Shown: positions 31,998 through 43,883 of the stretch, piece by piece
Layout of the letters: each line of letters starts with the position of its first letter
Position numbering within the stretch: position 1 is the stretch's first letter
Source of the DNA: Cladosporium sp. IMV 00045
Lineage: Eukaryota > Ascomycota > Dothideomycetes > Cladosporiales > Cladosporiaceae
Direction of reading: 5' to 3'
Length of the DNA: 63,302 nucleotides
Assembly: GCA_001931905.2 (NCBI GenBank)
Contig: MSJI02000516.1
Span: 1-63,302, forward strand
Notes under the pieces: model-generated
The model's input: the letters and a program-made list of their open reading frames with translations, nothing else
The model's database searches: none
What the model was told of the DNA's origin: nothing
Translations under genes and position numbers: made by a program

Positions 31998-33096
31998 TAT
32001 TAGGATCAAATGATTAAATAGAAAAAAATTTGTAATAAAAGAGTGTAGCGTATCGTCAAAAAAGATGAAACACAATTCGAAGGATATGCCTTCCCTACAT
32101 GTCTTTATTTTGGCCTTTGAATCGCAACCACACCACAACTCCGTACGCCAAGGAAGAGCACACATGCCTTATAACCGACTGATCTATTGCAGAGAGCGCT
32201 TGATCGAATAGGAAATCGGACATAGATCTAGCACAAAGATATCGACGGCATAATGTGGGACTGAGCGTTGACGGAAATTATCAACGTCGATGGGAAGCCG
32301 AAGACTTGGATCGAACAAATTCAACTCTGAGCCGTTGTTTATTCTCGAGCCCATGACTGAAGCATGTGGGAGATCTTCAGACCTCTTCGTGCTGCAATAA
32401 TTGACAGCTTGGTGTGAGAAGAAAGACATGTATGAAAGTCATCAAGTGATGGAGATGAGCATCGATATAGAAACCGCCGGAGATGTGAGCATCTTCCGTT
32501 CGTAATGCTGAGAAGGACTGCCGGCTCCAATTTTGATCGCTTGGATTCCGTCTGACTGCTGCACTCCACTTCACATGGGAACTTTCACATCGTTTGATAG
32601 TCGTCAGTCTCTTAGAACGTCCTCCGCCCGAGTGATAAGAAATTGATACTCACAACAGCTAAGCTTCGGCATGAGCTTCTCCTGTGATCGTTCGTCCGTC
32701 GGTGGTAACAGAGCAGACGCTCCCTCATAATTCTATCGAGGGCTCATTCAGACGACATTTGACGAATCTGTTACATCCTGCAAAGTCCAGCGCGGCTGAG
32801 AAATCGTCCCCGGCGGTCAACTGAGCTCTCGATGAGCAAAAACCGCAATAGTAGGAGGTACTGCTTGAGAAAGGCATGGCATAGCCGATCAATAAGTCAT
32901 TTATGACCCTCTGCATTTATCAAGAGCATCACAAGATCGCAGAGCCCCTTCACTCCTTCCGTTGGCGACCAGTCGCGCTTTGTCACAACTGAAAGGAGGT
33001 AGCTTGACTAGGCGAAAAAGGAAAATCACGGATGACAACCTATTGAATGGCATGTGGTCAAAAACAAAAGATGGACTCATCCGGAGATGAGGCTCA
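31998..33096. other. Intergenic upstream of the peptide gene pair
   Basis: About 1.1 kb. No third peptide copy with the GYSW core was found on either strand. Bases 33030-33096 form the 3' flank of the tRNA gene with its T-rich terminator. Confidence 0.5.
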
Positions 33097-33195
33097 TGGA
33101 GAAACCCGGAGTCGAACCGGGAACCTTCTCCACTCAGCTCGTACGGGGTTAATGTACAGTGCTAAGAAGATGTCATACCGCTAGACCATATCCCC
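33097..33195 (-). tRNA. tRNA-Ala(AGC) with 27-nt intron
   Basis: Cloverleaf read on the minus strand: acceptor GGGGATA with TTTCTCC and discriminator A (one T-T mismatch), D arm GTC-TAGCGGTAT-GAC, anticodon stem TCTTC/GGAGA, loop TTAGCA-intron-T giving anticodon AGC, variable AGGTT, T arm CCCGG-TTCGACT-CCGGG. The G3-U70 pair, the identity element of tRNA-Ala, is present. The intron follows position 37 and contains GCT, able to pair with the anticodon. A T-rich stretch (TTTTGTTTTTTG) follows as Pol III terminator. Nearly identical to the copy at 52906-53004. Confidence 0.82.
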
Positions 33196-33672
33196 TGACC
33201 AATTATTGCTAATTGATGACAAAGGTGACATTGTTTCTCATTATGTTAACACTTGTTTGATCATGGCATTCATGCTCGAGTGGGAATCGGCCGGATGAAA
33301 TATCCATGCAGGGAATCCATGCTTGATAGCAGGAAGAACTTTTCCATTCAACGTCAAAGCTATTAGCGGTGTTTGCTTGCATTCATTGGAAACTCCCATG
33401 TATGACCAACATCTTCAATGCAACCATGCAACCATGCATACAACCTCCTTGATCGGCGTCACCTCGCGCTGGCACTCGATATTCCGTAATCAGAAGGTGC
33501 TTCCTCCAATTGAATGCGCTGCCAAACTTCATCCGGACCGCACTTGACCGCTTTCAATACCAAAAAGTGAACGGCAAAACAAAGAAAACCAAATGTCGTA
33601 ATCCTCTTTGGTACCTTGCGTGCTAAGCGTGAGAATGCGCTGGAAAGCCCATTGATCGCGGTAATGTGATCT
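33196..33672. other. Intergenic, no gene recognised
   Basis: The first 25 bp match the 5' flank of the other tRNA-Ala copy. Otherwise no feature is seen. Confidence 0.5.
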
Positions 33673-34344
33673 TCAAAGCTGACTTCGAAGCAGCGCCTCG
33701 AACTCGGCTTCATCATACTCGGCACCCTTGCTTGACTGCGGGTCGAAGAAGGGATACGGATTCGGCGCCTTAGAGCCCAGCAGCGGAGAAGTCTGGAAAG
33801 GAAACGTGTCCGAAGAAAGGGTTGATGAAGGATCGGGGGCGGGGTCAAGTGGCGGAGAGCTTGAAAGGGAATTCAAGGTGGTTTGTTGGTATCGACGAGA
33901 TGGCGGGATCCACGCTGCTAGATCTGCTGCGGCTGGTGTGAAATTGCTAAGATCCTGAGTGGGCGTGGCAGTCTGCGAAGTTGGAGCGACTTCGTGGCGA
34001 GCGAGATTGCCAGCAATGCTGTTGTTGCGTTGCGGCTGAGGCTGTGAAGTTGCGGAGGCGTGGCGAATAGGTGCAATAGGAAAAGATTGCGTTGAGGAGG
34101 CGTCTTCCATCTTGAGAGGTTTCTCGAGCTTGATGATCTTGCGGCCTTGTGAGCGAAGAATTTCGTCCGTGTCGGCACTCCTCTTTGCTCGACACTCGGG
34201 ACAGGAGTGCCGCTCTGGGTATTCCCAGCTGGGAAAGGCTTTCAACGTGCACTGGGGACTGTTGAGGCGCTTTGCTTCAAAGCAGCGGATGAACCACTTG
34301 TGCACGTGACCGCAGCCGTGATGTGCGAATCCGAAGCAGCACAT
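33673..34344 (-). CDS. Cys/His-rich zinc-binding fungal protein
   Basis: Single exon, 223 aa. The N-terminal 55 residues hold a set of Cys and His (MCCFGFAHHGCGHVHKW, FIRC, SPQC, HSCPEC) typical of a small fungus-specific family with one zinc-binding module, loosely RING-like. The remainder is disordered, rich in Pro, Ser, Thr and Gln, and ends with a short acidic helix EYDEAEFEALLRSQL. No E2-binding RING spacing can be confirmed. Cellular role unknown. Confidence 0.7.
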   Translation of the reverse strand: MCCFGFAHHGCGHVHKWFIRCFEAKRLNSPQCTLKAFPSWEYPERHSCPECRAKRSADTDEILRSQGRKIIKLEKPLKMEDASSTQSFPIAPIRHASATSQPQPQRNNSIAGNLARHEVAPTSQTATPTQDLSNFTPAAADLAAWIPPSRRYQQTTLNSLSSSPPLDPAPDPSSTLSSDTFPFQTSPLLGSKAPNPYPFFDPQSSKGAEYDEAEFEALLRSQL

Positions 34345-34958
34345 GCTAGCCGGCGAGTGATACTAGCTCGTTAGGTTATGCGTGATGCAATGCGAGTTGC
34401 GCACAAGCTGCCGGGAAGCCCTTTGTAGTAATCTTTGGTTATGCGCAACTTTGTTCAGAAGATCTTGGTGTAGTGCCTAGTCATAAATACAGTGTTGTTT
34501 CACAAGTGAACGCGGACATCGCGACCCGAAGGACTAACCTGCAGGAAGGCTCGGTCAGCGGCAGCCTACGGCACTTCCCAGTGGTGAAGCTAGAAGGACG
34601 CTTACTGGTACGATGCATTCACTGCATATCAGAAGTGAGGTTTGAGACATGTAGATGGCTCAAATTCAATGTCCCTTTGCCGAGGTCGCTAGGTAAAGCA
34701 CAGAGGCACAGCTTACCTGGGTATTGTGATCCAACAGCAAAGCCTCTTACCAAGTCCATTGAAGCCATACGATTGTTCAAAAAGTAACATTGGTAAGCCA
34801 GAAACGCCACTCTCAAGGCCCAGCCGCGTCTATCGCTGTCGATGTGTGAATATGTACAAAGCAGTCAATAGCAGGTTCGACAACCTCCCTAGGCCTGTAT
34901 CTCCACACAATATTTCTATTCATCCTCCCCACTGCATCCCTGTCATTGTGTTGTCCAT
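34345..34958. other. Intergenic, no gene recognised
   Basis: 5' region of the zinc protein and 3' region of the complex I subunit gene. Nothing else supportable. Confidence 0.5.
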
Positions 34959-35407
34959 CTATTGCTTCTTCTCGGGGTCCTCCAGAATGCCCTCGGCTTC
35001 CAGGCGTCTCCGGGCCTCCTCAAGAGCCCAAGTCTGAATGCTGTAAGGAAAGAAACGTCAGCACCTCCGTTTTAGTGCGCCAGGACACAGTTCGCCCCCA
35101 AGCACTCCCAATCAACCTACCTGGTGTCCGGCTTGAACCAGTAGCCAACAATGCCAAAGACAACGCTGCCGAAGAAGCCGTAGTAGAAGATGTTCTCCCA
35201 GCCCTCCTTCTCGGGCTTCTCGCCGGGCTTGATGCCCCAAAGCCAGCCGGTCGGCGGGTCGTAGTGGTCGCCGTGCGCGTCGCCGCCGCGGCGTGCGGGT
35301 GTCGAGGAGATCTGGCGCTGCTGTATTGAAGGCGCGGTCATGCGGGGGACGATCTGGAGCTGCCCGCGCGCGGAGCTGATGATGCGAGATGTGCGGAGGA
35401 GAGACAT
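34959..35407 (-). CDS. NADH:ubiquinone oxidoreductase subunit, ESSS/NDUFB11 family
   Basis: Accessory subunit of mitochondrial complex I, membrane arm. Exons 35407-35121 and 35040-34959 (intron 80 nt) give 122 aa. The N-terminus is a mitochondrial presequence rich in Arg and Ser (MSLLRTSRIISSARG, cleavage likely near the RQISSTPARR stretch). YDPPTGWLWGIKPGEK is typical of the family, followed by a single membrane helix IFYYGFFGSVVFGIVGYW and a short C-terminal helix IQTWALEEARRRLEAEG from exon 2. Length and layout match fungal NDUFB11 homologues. Confidence 0.85.
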
Positions 35408-36247
35408 GGCGTGCGATGGATCTCCCTGTTGTGAGCGGAGAGGTGAGAGGGTGAGGTGTTGAGGTGTGTCGGGTTTGCGACTGCTCTGAGCGCTGGCTCG
35501 TAGCTGGTCTGGTATGCGATGAGGTTGCTGCAGCGGAGGTTGCTCGCTCGCGAAGCTTGGCGCGGAAGGTACGCCGGTCGTCGGAAGCCAGAGACTACAA
35601 CAAAACAGTGTCGGTGGTTCGAGTCTTCGTGTCAGCATCTTTGGAGAACTGTTTTTTTGACGATTCAAGGTCGTTGCCCTCAACCCTTTTTAAACATCTA
35701 CTAATATGGTCAAGAATCTATGTCGTAATTTGGCTGTTATCGGGCGGAATCTTGTTCAACATCAGCTGCCACTTCCGCCGCGTTGCAGCCGTGAACACCT
35801 CGCCCACCTGAGCACATCATTCCATCCGTTGAGTGCTTTTCGACCTCATTCTTGTAGAGTGAGTGGGAATTGGTGGTGAAAGGAAAGCCGTTGTTTTTGA
35901 CAATATATCATGATGATCCTCTATTTAGTATGTAGCGACTGTACGCAAAACGCTGATCAGATCAAACAAAGTGGTATCGAAGACTCCAAAACATCGCCAC
36001 CCCAAAAGTCCCAAAATAAAATAGAAATCTGGAAGAGAAAATAAATGTAAATATCATGCAGCCGTGAGATGTGGCAGTTGACGAGAGAACCTTGAAACCC
36101 CGTCTATGCCCAAAGTGATGCGATCAATCGCACGAATGAAAGAAATCGAAGGGACCCCAAAAGCACTTACAAAAAGTAGAACGTAGTGTGAAACAACATG
36201 GACGGGTAGAACAGAAGCGAAGGTAACAGGAATCACATCCTCACCTC
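35408..36247. other. Intergenic, no gene recognised
   Basis: 5' region of the complex I subunit gene and 3' region of the bZIP gene, AT-rich around 35880-36050. No feature found. Confidence 0.5.
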
Positions 36248-37240
36248 TCACCGCCCACCGGCTTTGGGCGAAACGACAAGACTCTTCTCACCCCTCCGAA
36301 TCCGCCAGACATTCGTCGCGACGACAAAATCCTCACATCCTTCGAGCAGGAAGCCCCAGAGCAAGACAAAGGCCTCGCTGAGTTCCCAGCTCGCGAGCTG
36401 ATCGGGGTGATTCCACACGACCAAGCCGCTGCGGCGAGGCTCGCCTTGAACGTTGACTACGGCGCCTGAGCGACGCAGACAAGCGGAGAAGCGGGAGGCG
36501 TCGAGATTTCCTGTGGCGATGGCGCGGAGTATATTGAAGCGCAAGCGTGGGTGAGGGATCGTGTCGATGATGGGGTCGTGTGGCAGTTGGTGCTGGACCT
36601 CGATGGGCTTGAGGCTTGCGGGTAAGTTGGCTGCGTTTCGAGGACGAGGCGTGGAGGCTGCGGTTCCAGCGCGGAGGGTGACGAGGTTGAGACTCAGGCG
36701 TTGAGCGTTTGCAGTGACTGCCTGCATGAAGTTGCGGTTGATCAGTTGCGCAAGCTCGTCCCAGGGGTTGTCTGTAGACGGAGACGACGGCGAGCAAGCG
36801 GCTCGTGAGACTTGGTTGGTGAACTGAGGTTGAGTTGCTGATGGAGGCGGTGAGCCAGGATTGCTTTGCTCTGCGACGTCTTCATTGTCGTCTTGGTCGT
36901 CGTCGCCCTCTTCATCGGAGGAGTCATCCTCGTCACTGTCACTCTCCTCATCATCCTCGTCGTCTCTGTCCTTCTCGTCGTCGTCTTCGCCGTCGGAGAT
37001 AGGCTTGTTGTCAGGAGACTTCGATCCGGTCGAGTCGCCTTTTGGACTCTTGGTCGCTTCACCAGCACGCTGTCTTTCGCGAAAGGCCCTCTGGTTCAGG
37101 CGATTTTGTATGCGCCGACGCTCGGCAGGGTCGTTCTTGCCACGCCAGTTCTCGTTAGTTGTCGTGATACGGAATCCAGTATCCACTTGAGCTGGCCGTG
37201 GTGCAGCAGCCGACTTGGTCTGGTCTTGCCTTGGAGGCAT
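36248..37240 (-). CDS. bZIP-like transcription factor with DUF3425
   Basis: 330 aa from the ATG at 37240. The frame is open upstream to 37498, but that part looks like untranslated leader. Residues ~32-60 form a bZIP-type basic region (WRGKNDPAERRRIQNRLNQR then AFRERQR). No long leucine zipper follows; instead comes a very acidic stretch of Asp/Glu/Ser (about residues 80-120). The C-terminal ~130 residues (HPRLRFNILRAI, FVLLWGFLLEGCEDF) match the DUF3425 region found in many fungal AP-1-like regulators. Nuclear DNA-binding role inferred; targets unknown. Confidence 0.82.
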   Translation of the reverse strand: MPPRQDQTKSAAAPRPAQVDTGFRITTTNENWRGKNDPAERRRIQNRLNQRAFRERQRAGEATKSPKGDSTGSKSPDNKPISDGEDDDEKDRDDEDDEESDSDEDDSSDEEGDDDQDDNEDVAEQSNPGSPPPSATQPQFTNQVSRAACSPSSPSTDNPWDELAQLINRNFMQAVTANAQRLSLNLVTLRAGTAASTPRPRNAANLPASLKPIEVQHQLPHDPIIDTIPHPRLRFNILRAIATGNLDASRFSACLRRSGAVVNVQGEPRRSGLVVWNHPDQLASWELSEAFVLLWGFLLEGCEDFVVATNVWRIRRGEKSLVVSPKAGGR

Positions 37241-38772
37241 GTTGGCGTGAGTCTCGTACAGTACTGTGGGTACGGGTAGTCTGCTTCTCGTAAAGATGCG
37301 TGCTGGTTTTGCGATGTCGGTGCAGGAATGTGGTTTAGTGTTTCGGTGGCGAAAATGAATAATTAAAAACCTTACCCTTATATATGTTGCATCACTTGCC
37401 TTCCAGAAGAAGTCTGTAATGTATACAAGTATAGTAACAATGCCCTGTGGCCGACTGATATTGCTTGCCTTCACGATGATTGGACGGATGGACCGCATGT
37501 CCTTTCCGTGATTACAGCATAGTGTGGTATGAAAATGTCATCGTCGATTCGAACAGTCTCGTAGATGCTAGAGGCAGCCATAGCCATGATCTGAGTCATC
37601 AGCATCACACCTTGTTATCTGAATGGACGAAAAGGGGAAAGGCAGCAGCATGTAGCGGTGGTGAATGGGAAGACTATTTGCTGCACGCGGTCAGTTAACG
37701 ATGATTTCCAACTGAGCCTCGGACCTTAGCGTGGTGTGTCGCGGATGGAGTAGGGGAGAGATGATGTAAACCGTGGCCAAGGCGGGAGAATACGCCAGGT
37801 CAGGATGCATGTAAAGGTTGCTAGCTGCATGTCCCAATGGCAGCAGGGCAACAGGCGAGCTGACTTAGCTACATCGAGACTCCGGGCTCGGCTGATTTGT
37901 TAATCGCTGACTTAACCAACACCCGGAGGCGATGCATGGCCATGCGGGCCTCTTGAATTGTCATCTGCAATCGCCGTTTGCGGAGTTGCCATACAGGCGC
38001 CGCAATGCGATCCTTCAGCCTTGCATCAGGTCAATAGTCGTGTTGAGTGCAAGCGCATATCAGATGGTGGTGATGCCGGTCTCCGGGCCGAGTACTGTCA
38101 AGAACTATTTCTAGGCGGCTCGTGGTGAATGACCTCCTTAGCGATATGCCGACCAAGAAGGGTGTCCCTCTTTGAGAGAGACGGTGGTCATGTCGCACAC
38201 GTAGAAGGGCTGCTAAGCGATGCACACGTGGGTTGGTGGTGGCTTGGTCGTCTTGATGCGCTCTCGGTAATGGGTGAAGGCCGACACAATAATGTACAGT
38301 AGTGAAAGTAGGATCTCATATGATTCTGAGCGGCCCCATGCATCCGCTCCAATGCCGCAATAGGTCGGCCGGGCAGCAAGATCGATGGTGAAGAGGTAGC
38401 AAGCCTCTCAGCAGCCTGAGTAGTGCATTGCATGTGTACAGGAACTTCTTGGGAGAGATGGCGCGAGCGATCCGATCGGCTTTTTGCCTGCCCACGCTGT
38501 CGGGATCCTGGACACCACCCGGAAGGCCGACACCTGCCAGCCTCCTCCGTCACTCCGTCATCAACCTCACTTGAGGTCACCCAGCACCACTTCAACATCA
38601 CCTATCATACCTCGTGAGTTGAGTAATCCGTGAACATCCACTCTCTGGTCCAACGTGATCGCAAAATCTCGATTTCGAGCGGTCGCTGGCGACCTGCAGC
38701 TGACATCGCCGGTTTCCGCGTCTCTATCGCGGCGAACGTGCGGCATCCGCTTGGGAATACTCTTTCGACGCA
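37241..38772. other. Divergent promoter region
   Basis: 1.5 kb between the bZIP gene (minus) and the hydroxylase-fold gene (plus). The length is suitable for a regulated promoter. No gene or repeat was seen. Confidence 0.5.
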
Positions 38773-40110
38773 ATGACATCGATACTCTCTGCTTGGCAAC
38801 AAGCACTGCGTGACAAAGTCCTCTGGAGCTATGGCTACTTGCAAGGAAGGACAATTGTGTTGCCGCACAGCTTCTCGGGATTATACGCGCTCGTGATATC
38901 GAAAGCGACGCGGTTTGCCGCCTTGCCTCTGCCACTACTGTCATTTCTGGCTCTGCCGATATTCGGAGGAACATCAACAAGTTTGAGTCTGTTGGTCTTC
39001 TACCTCTCATGGAGCTCGTTAGTCTTCGCTCATGACCCGCTGAGCCTTGAGATCTACGGCACGCTGGCTGTTCGCCTAATATTCTTTCTCTTGCCAGCGC
39101 TAGGCTTTCTCGCGTTCGATCTAGTGGTACCGAGCCTCAGCAAAGGCATCAAAGCATATGGCGAGAAGAATTTGCCATCCAAGCTGAGCAATGACCGGCT
39201 GCTGAAAGTTGCGGGTGTGGCAATCTTGAACGTGTTTCTATCAGTGGCGCTGCAAGCAGGCTTGGAAGTCTTGTTCACCGAGACATTCCATCTGCGCAGT
39301 ATACTCAAAGTTACTGCGACTGTCCCTCTTCCATGGAACCTGGCGAGAGAAGTCTTGAAAGGGCTGATTGTACGCGGCTTGCTTCATTACTACATCCACA
39401 GATTTCTTCTCCACACCTACCAGAGCCGATTGCAACCCTGGAGCCTGCAATGGCAACACAGCGTCCAGCTGCCGTTCAGTCTTGCGGCAGCCTATGACCA
39501 TCCAATCTGCTATCTACTCGCCAACTTCCTCCCAGACTTCCTCCCCGCCTATCTCTTCCGCTTCCACGTGCTGACCTGGCATCTCTTCGTGGCTCTGACC
39601 AGCCTCGAAACGCTCTTCATCTACTCCGGCTACGCCGTACTGCCATCCAGCATCGTGCTCGCCGGTATGGCACGCCGAACAGATGCACACTTCATAACGG
39701 CAGCTAACGGCGGCACATCCACGTGCAACTTCGGCCACTGGGGCATCATGGACTTCGTGTCAGGCACGAACTGCAAAGACACAGCATCCGTTCTCGACGA
39801 CCTCCAAGACGAAGCGGAAAAACACCGCATTGAAGAGCGAGCTCAAAAAGCCGCTCGTGGCGCTCTTGATGGTCTGAACGAGGGACGTCGGGAATCTGGG
39901 TCAGATTCTGAGGCGGGGCGGGACGATGCAGGAAGTGGCCGGGATGAGGCGGATGGAGCTGACAACGACGACGTCCAAGACGCAGGAGACAGTACGAAGG
40001 TACGATCTAAGAGCGATTTCTCGCAAAGTGAGGCTGATGCAAGCAACGAGCCCGCTGAGCAAGCGCCTGTCAAGCGCAGGAGCGGGCGGCGCAAGCCCCG
40101 GAAGGATTGA
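38773..40110 (+). CDS. Fatty-acid hydroxylase/sterol desaturase-fold membrane protein
   Basis: Single exon, 445 aa. Several membrane helices, then the fold's landmarks: HYYIHRFLLH (about 205-214), LQWQHSVQLPFSL followed by AAYDHPICYLL, SGYAVLPSSIVLAGMARRTD, and NFGHWGIMDFVSGT. Members with a full set of eight histidines bind two irons in the ER membrane and hydroxylate or desaturate lipids. Here the second box has only one His where HxxHH is expected and the third is also poor, so catalysis is doubtful. Residues ~345-445 form a charged disordered tail ending in a basic KRRSGRRKPRKD, possibly an ER retention or membrane-contact signal. Confidence 0.78.
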   Translation: MTSILSAWQQALRDKVLWSYGYLQGRTIVLPHSFSGLYALVISKATRFAALPLPLLSFLALPIFGGTSTSLSLLVFYLSWSSLVFAHDPLSLEIYGTLAVRLIFFLLPALGFLAFDLVVPSLSKGIKAYGEKNLPSKLSNDRLLKVAGVAILNVFLSVALQAGLEVLFTETFHLRSILKVTATVPLPWNLAREVLKGLIVRGLLHYYIHRFLLHTYQSRLQPWSLQWQHSVQLPFSLAAAYDHPICYLLANFLPDFLPAYLFRFHVLTWHLFVALTSLETLFIYSGYAVLPSSIVLAGMARRTDAHFITAANGGTSTCNFGHWGIMDFVSGTNCKDTASVLDDLQDEAEKHRIEERAQKAARGALDGLNEGRRESGSDSEAGRDDAGSGRDEADGADNDDVQDAGDSTKVRSKSDFSQSEADASNEPAEQAPVKRRSGRRKPRKD

Positions 40111-41931
40111 TCTCGTGTACATGCATGCCGTATAAGCATGTAACATCTATTTTCCGAGTTGTTAGTGTGCGATGGTTCCGGAGATCCAGATGACCAGGTT
40201 CGCGGTGTTGATTGTTCCCATGCTCTGATTTTATCTCCCTCGATTGGTGTGGCGTTTTGGGTCGTATTTCGTATTTGGCTGCTAGATATCCTCTTCCTAT
40301 TTGGGTAATCGCGAATGATTCTGTGGCGCTTTGCGGCTGACTGAATGCGTTTTTTGGGGTGTTTATTTTTATACCTTATTAATTTACTTTCTATTCCACA
40401 TTACCAGCTTGAACGTCATGTTTGAATGGCTATCGATCACATTGCGCCGTTCAGAAACCCGGCATCTTGGATAGTGGTGACCAAGCACCGAATCTCGTGT
40501 TTCCAAAAATGCTGATGAAGGCACGTGGCTTTTGATCACGAAGACGCCACCAGCGTGGCTCTCATGACGCTATTGAACGATAGCGGATCGTCATTGATAT
40601 ATCGTATACATGACTTCAGCTTCGACCCAGAAGGATAAGGATAGAAAACCAAAAAATAGCTACACGGAAGATACGAAGGAGGATCAAGCCTTCTTGTCGC
40701 TGCCAGGCTTCGGGGCACTGGGTAACATCAAGCATGAAAGCGAAGAATAGAACGATCAAATGGGTGGCTGTCAGATGTGGACATGACCATGTATCAACAT
40801 TCGACGACAGACGAATATTGCCGTCCAAGTCGATGGCAGAGCGATCGAAACCAGATCTGATGTGATATCGAGGAGAGGCTTGCTTTCGTCCATCAGGTGA
40901 CTGGCATATCGCCGGCGTACGCGTAGCAGACACTCAGTGACATGCTCGGTGATGCCAAGCGCGAGGGCTGCCACGCGTGCACTGCAAGTGATGAGTGTTT
41001 GATGTTGGGAAGGTGATGAAAAGTGAGGCGAAGTAATAATATCCGTGGCTGGATGTGTTTGGGCTGAAGCGGGAGATGGAGGGACTTGTCGCAATGCGCT
41101 CAGCTACGAACGTGTTGTGGAGTCTCGAGAAAGTTGTTCAAGTCTTCCTGAGCGACGATTGTATGCAATTCTCATCGCCTGTCATTAGAATCAATCAAGC
41201 TTTCACATGCTGCATGGTGAGATGGATGCATTTTTAGGTATAGAGAGGTATTGCTGGCAAAGTGGATTTCACTCGAGCTGCCGAGGCTAGCGCGGAAAGC
41301 TCGGACGAATAAGCGCCGATCACTCCAGCGTTCCTCCAGCGACCGATGGTGGAATAAACAGGCGGTAATTGGTGTAGCCAGCAGTTCTACTCAGGACGAG
41401 ACAAGAAACCGTTGATTCTGTGCATTCGACAAAGCCAATTCCCAAGACACTTTCCCAGTGCCTGACCAGAGTATTACCATTTACCCTTTCGGCAATGGAT
41501 CGGTGAGCAGAAGTTGCGTATGCCCCATCTCCCCTCCCAGCCCACGCTACCCAGCCATCTTGCTAGCCACCGCAGTCAGGCACAGCTCCAACCCGATCAA
41601 CTCTCTACCCACCCGCCCTGCATCTTCCACACTCCACTATCCCATCTGTCCATTCGCTACCTTGAACTCCTCCACCGTCACCACTGACTGTTCTGCGATC
41701 TCCGACTACCTGCTCGCTCACAGTTTCGTTGTACATACCTTGTACCACGACCTTCGCTTTCGACCGACGACTTCGCGACCGTTGGCGGATCCCCACAATC
41801 GCTGAGAAGAGACCCCGCAATCCCCCATATCAGCACAATCGCAATCGTCAGTCAGGCGCCCATACCGCGAATATTCATCGCCACACCGACTCCCGCATTC
41901 CTCGCCGACGAGGCGACACTGGGTTGCCATC
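40111..41931. other. Intergenic, no gene supported
   Basis: 1.8 kb. Two overlapping minus-strand frames (40616-41094) contain hydrophobic pieces and could be an exon pair of a small membrane protein, but I could not find splice sites that join them convincingly. 41480-41930 looks like the pyrimidine-rich 5' leader of the next gene. Confidence 0.4.
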
Positions 41932-43171
41932 ATGCGCTTCCAAGTGGCTCCAATGTCGCGATTGAGCCTCGCATCCGCCTTGCTGCTCGCTCCCACCCTC
42001 ACAGATGCCTTCCCGCCGCTTGAAGCCGGTGTGCCATACAGTCAGCTTTTCGAGCGAAGTGATTGCGCCGGCGAGACTTGCGGATGGAACGGTCAACTCT
42101 GCTGTTCCGCTGGCTATGGATGTTACACAGATTCCAGCAACCAAGCTCAATGTAGTAGCACTGCTGGCGGCGGTGGACAGACGGCCGCCGGTGGCAGCTG
42201 GAACTACGTGACCACCACATATGTCGAGACCGACCTCCAGACAATCACAAGTACTATCAGCTCTTACGTTGGCGGCGGCGACTGGACACAACCTACTGGA
42301 AGCGCCTGCGACTACGCCAAGAATGAAGAGCCTTGTGGCGATGTATGCTGTAAGAGCGACGAGTATTGCTACCAGCAAGGAAAATGTAAGCCTGCGGCCA
42401 ACGGCGGCAGCTCAGGCTACTACACGAGCTATTACAGCACCATGTACGAAACGACAAACTCCGCCGGTGTTCCCTTGCGACCAACATCCAGCACCCTCAT
42501 CATCGTTACTGAAACCGGAGAGCCGACCACCACCGTACCATTCGAAACCCCAGTCGCCACAGGTGCAGAGGTCGGTATGGAGCCAACGACCGAAGACGGT
42601 GGTGGAAGCGGTGGACTCTCAGGTGGCGCCATTGCTGGTATTGTCATCGGTACTCTCGCTGGTCTCATCTTGCTCGGCTTCATCTGCTTCTACTGCTGCG
42701 TGCGCGGTCTCTTCAATGGAGTCCTCGCAATCTTCGGTGGCGGCAAGAAGAGAAGCCGCCGCACGGAAGTCGACGAATACGAGCGATACAGCCACCACGG
42801 ATCCGGCAGACACAGCGGCGCTGGAGCCGGCGGACGCACTTGGTACGGCGCTGCTGCTCGTCCGTCGCGTCCTGACCGACGCAGCGACCACGACAGCAGG
42901 TCGAAGAAGGTGCTCGGCGTCGGTGCCGCTCTGGCGGGTCTGTGGGCTGTGTTGGGCTTGAAGAGGCGCCACGATCGCAGACACGATGACGAGAAGTACA
43001 GCGAGTACTCTTATTCCAGTGATTACTACACCAACACCAGTGCCAGTAAGTCTTGACTCGCCCATTAACGAGGCGACCACGAAGAGTTCATACTGACCAC
43101 ATCCTTCTTCAACAGGTAGCGCAAGTTCCGACGACAGACGAACAAGAGACACCAGACGCTCGCGACGATGA
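41932..43171 (+). CDS. Cys-rich single-pass membrane protein, candidate surface sensor
   Basis: 389 aa; exons 41932-43045 and 43116-43171 (intron 70 nt). Signal peptide to about residue 26 (LTDAFP). The outer part has two Cys clusters (CAGETCGWNGQLCCSAGYGC; CGDVCCKSDEYC) resembling small chitin-binding or knottin-like modules, separated by Ser/Thr/Gly-rich stretches suited to O-glycosylation. A Gly-Ala helix GGAIAGIVIGTLAGLILLGF enters the membrane, followed by CFYCCVRG and a basic cytosolic tail rich in Arg, Ser, Tyr and His. Overall layout is like fungal wall-stress sensors of the Mid2/Wsc kind, though the Cys spacing is not a WSC domain. Function inferred only. Confidence 0.75.
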
Positions 43172-43852
43172 TCGCCGGAAACCCTTTTCGCATCTCGCAT
43201 CTCCTTGTCTCTTCCACTAATGTCCCGTTTATGCATTTGACGCCTGGGTTGACCATTTCCTTCCTTTCCTAATTTCTTAATCCGCTACAGCATAGCGCCG
43301 GCGAACGAACTGCAAAAAAGAATTGGACGAACGCCATGGATCGCTCCTGGGGGCGGCAAAGCGCGAATCAACGTCTCGTTGGTTTTCCTCTGGAAATTTT
43401 GGTGTTTTGGTGTGGTTTCTTTTTCCTTCTAACGAGCGTCTCTCTCAGACGAGATCACGACGATCTGGAGGTTCTCGTTTCCCTTTCCTTGGAGCGGAGT
43501 CAGACCCCACACAGGCACTCTCGTGGACTCTCGTGTTATGCTCACGCTCCAATGGGTTGAAAGAAAGAAAAGAAGAAGAATGACTTGTCTTTGTCTGATG
43601 GGCTTTTATTGTTTTCATATTCCCCCTTTTGTTAGAGAGAATGAGAGCTCTTACTGCTCGCTTTTAGCGCGCTTTTAGCGACATCGTTTCTCTCTCTCTT
43701 CTCGTTTTTTCGTTCCTTTTTTGAAACTTATTGCTGCTGGGTTGTACATATGCCGGTCGGACTTTCTACTCACCTCACCTTATTCGGCTGACCAACTAGC
43801 TAGCCAGCACAGAGAACAGGCATATTATCAATTTCGCAACGCTTTTTCGCTC

Positions 43853-43883
<31 letters not shown>

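Noticed and set aside
31998..33096. Third copy of the secreted peptide gene
   Set aside because: I searched both strands by eye for the GYSW/GFRW core and an MRFS-type signal peptide and found none.
37241..37498. N-terminal extension of the bZIP protein to the first in-frame start at 37498
   Set aside because: The extra 86 residues do not resemble the family; the ATG at 37240 gives the normal short head before the basic region.
40616..41094. Overlapping minus-strand frames with a hydrophobic segment
   Set aside because: Could be a two-exon small membrane protein, but no donor/acceptor pair joins them in phase convincingly.
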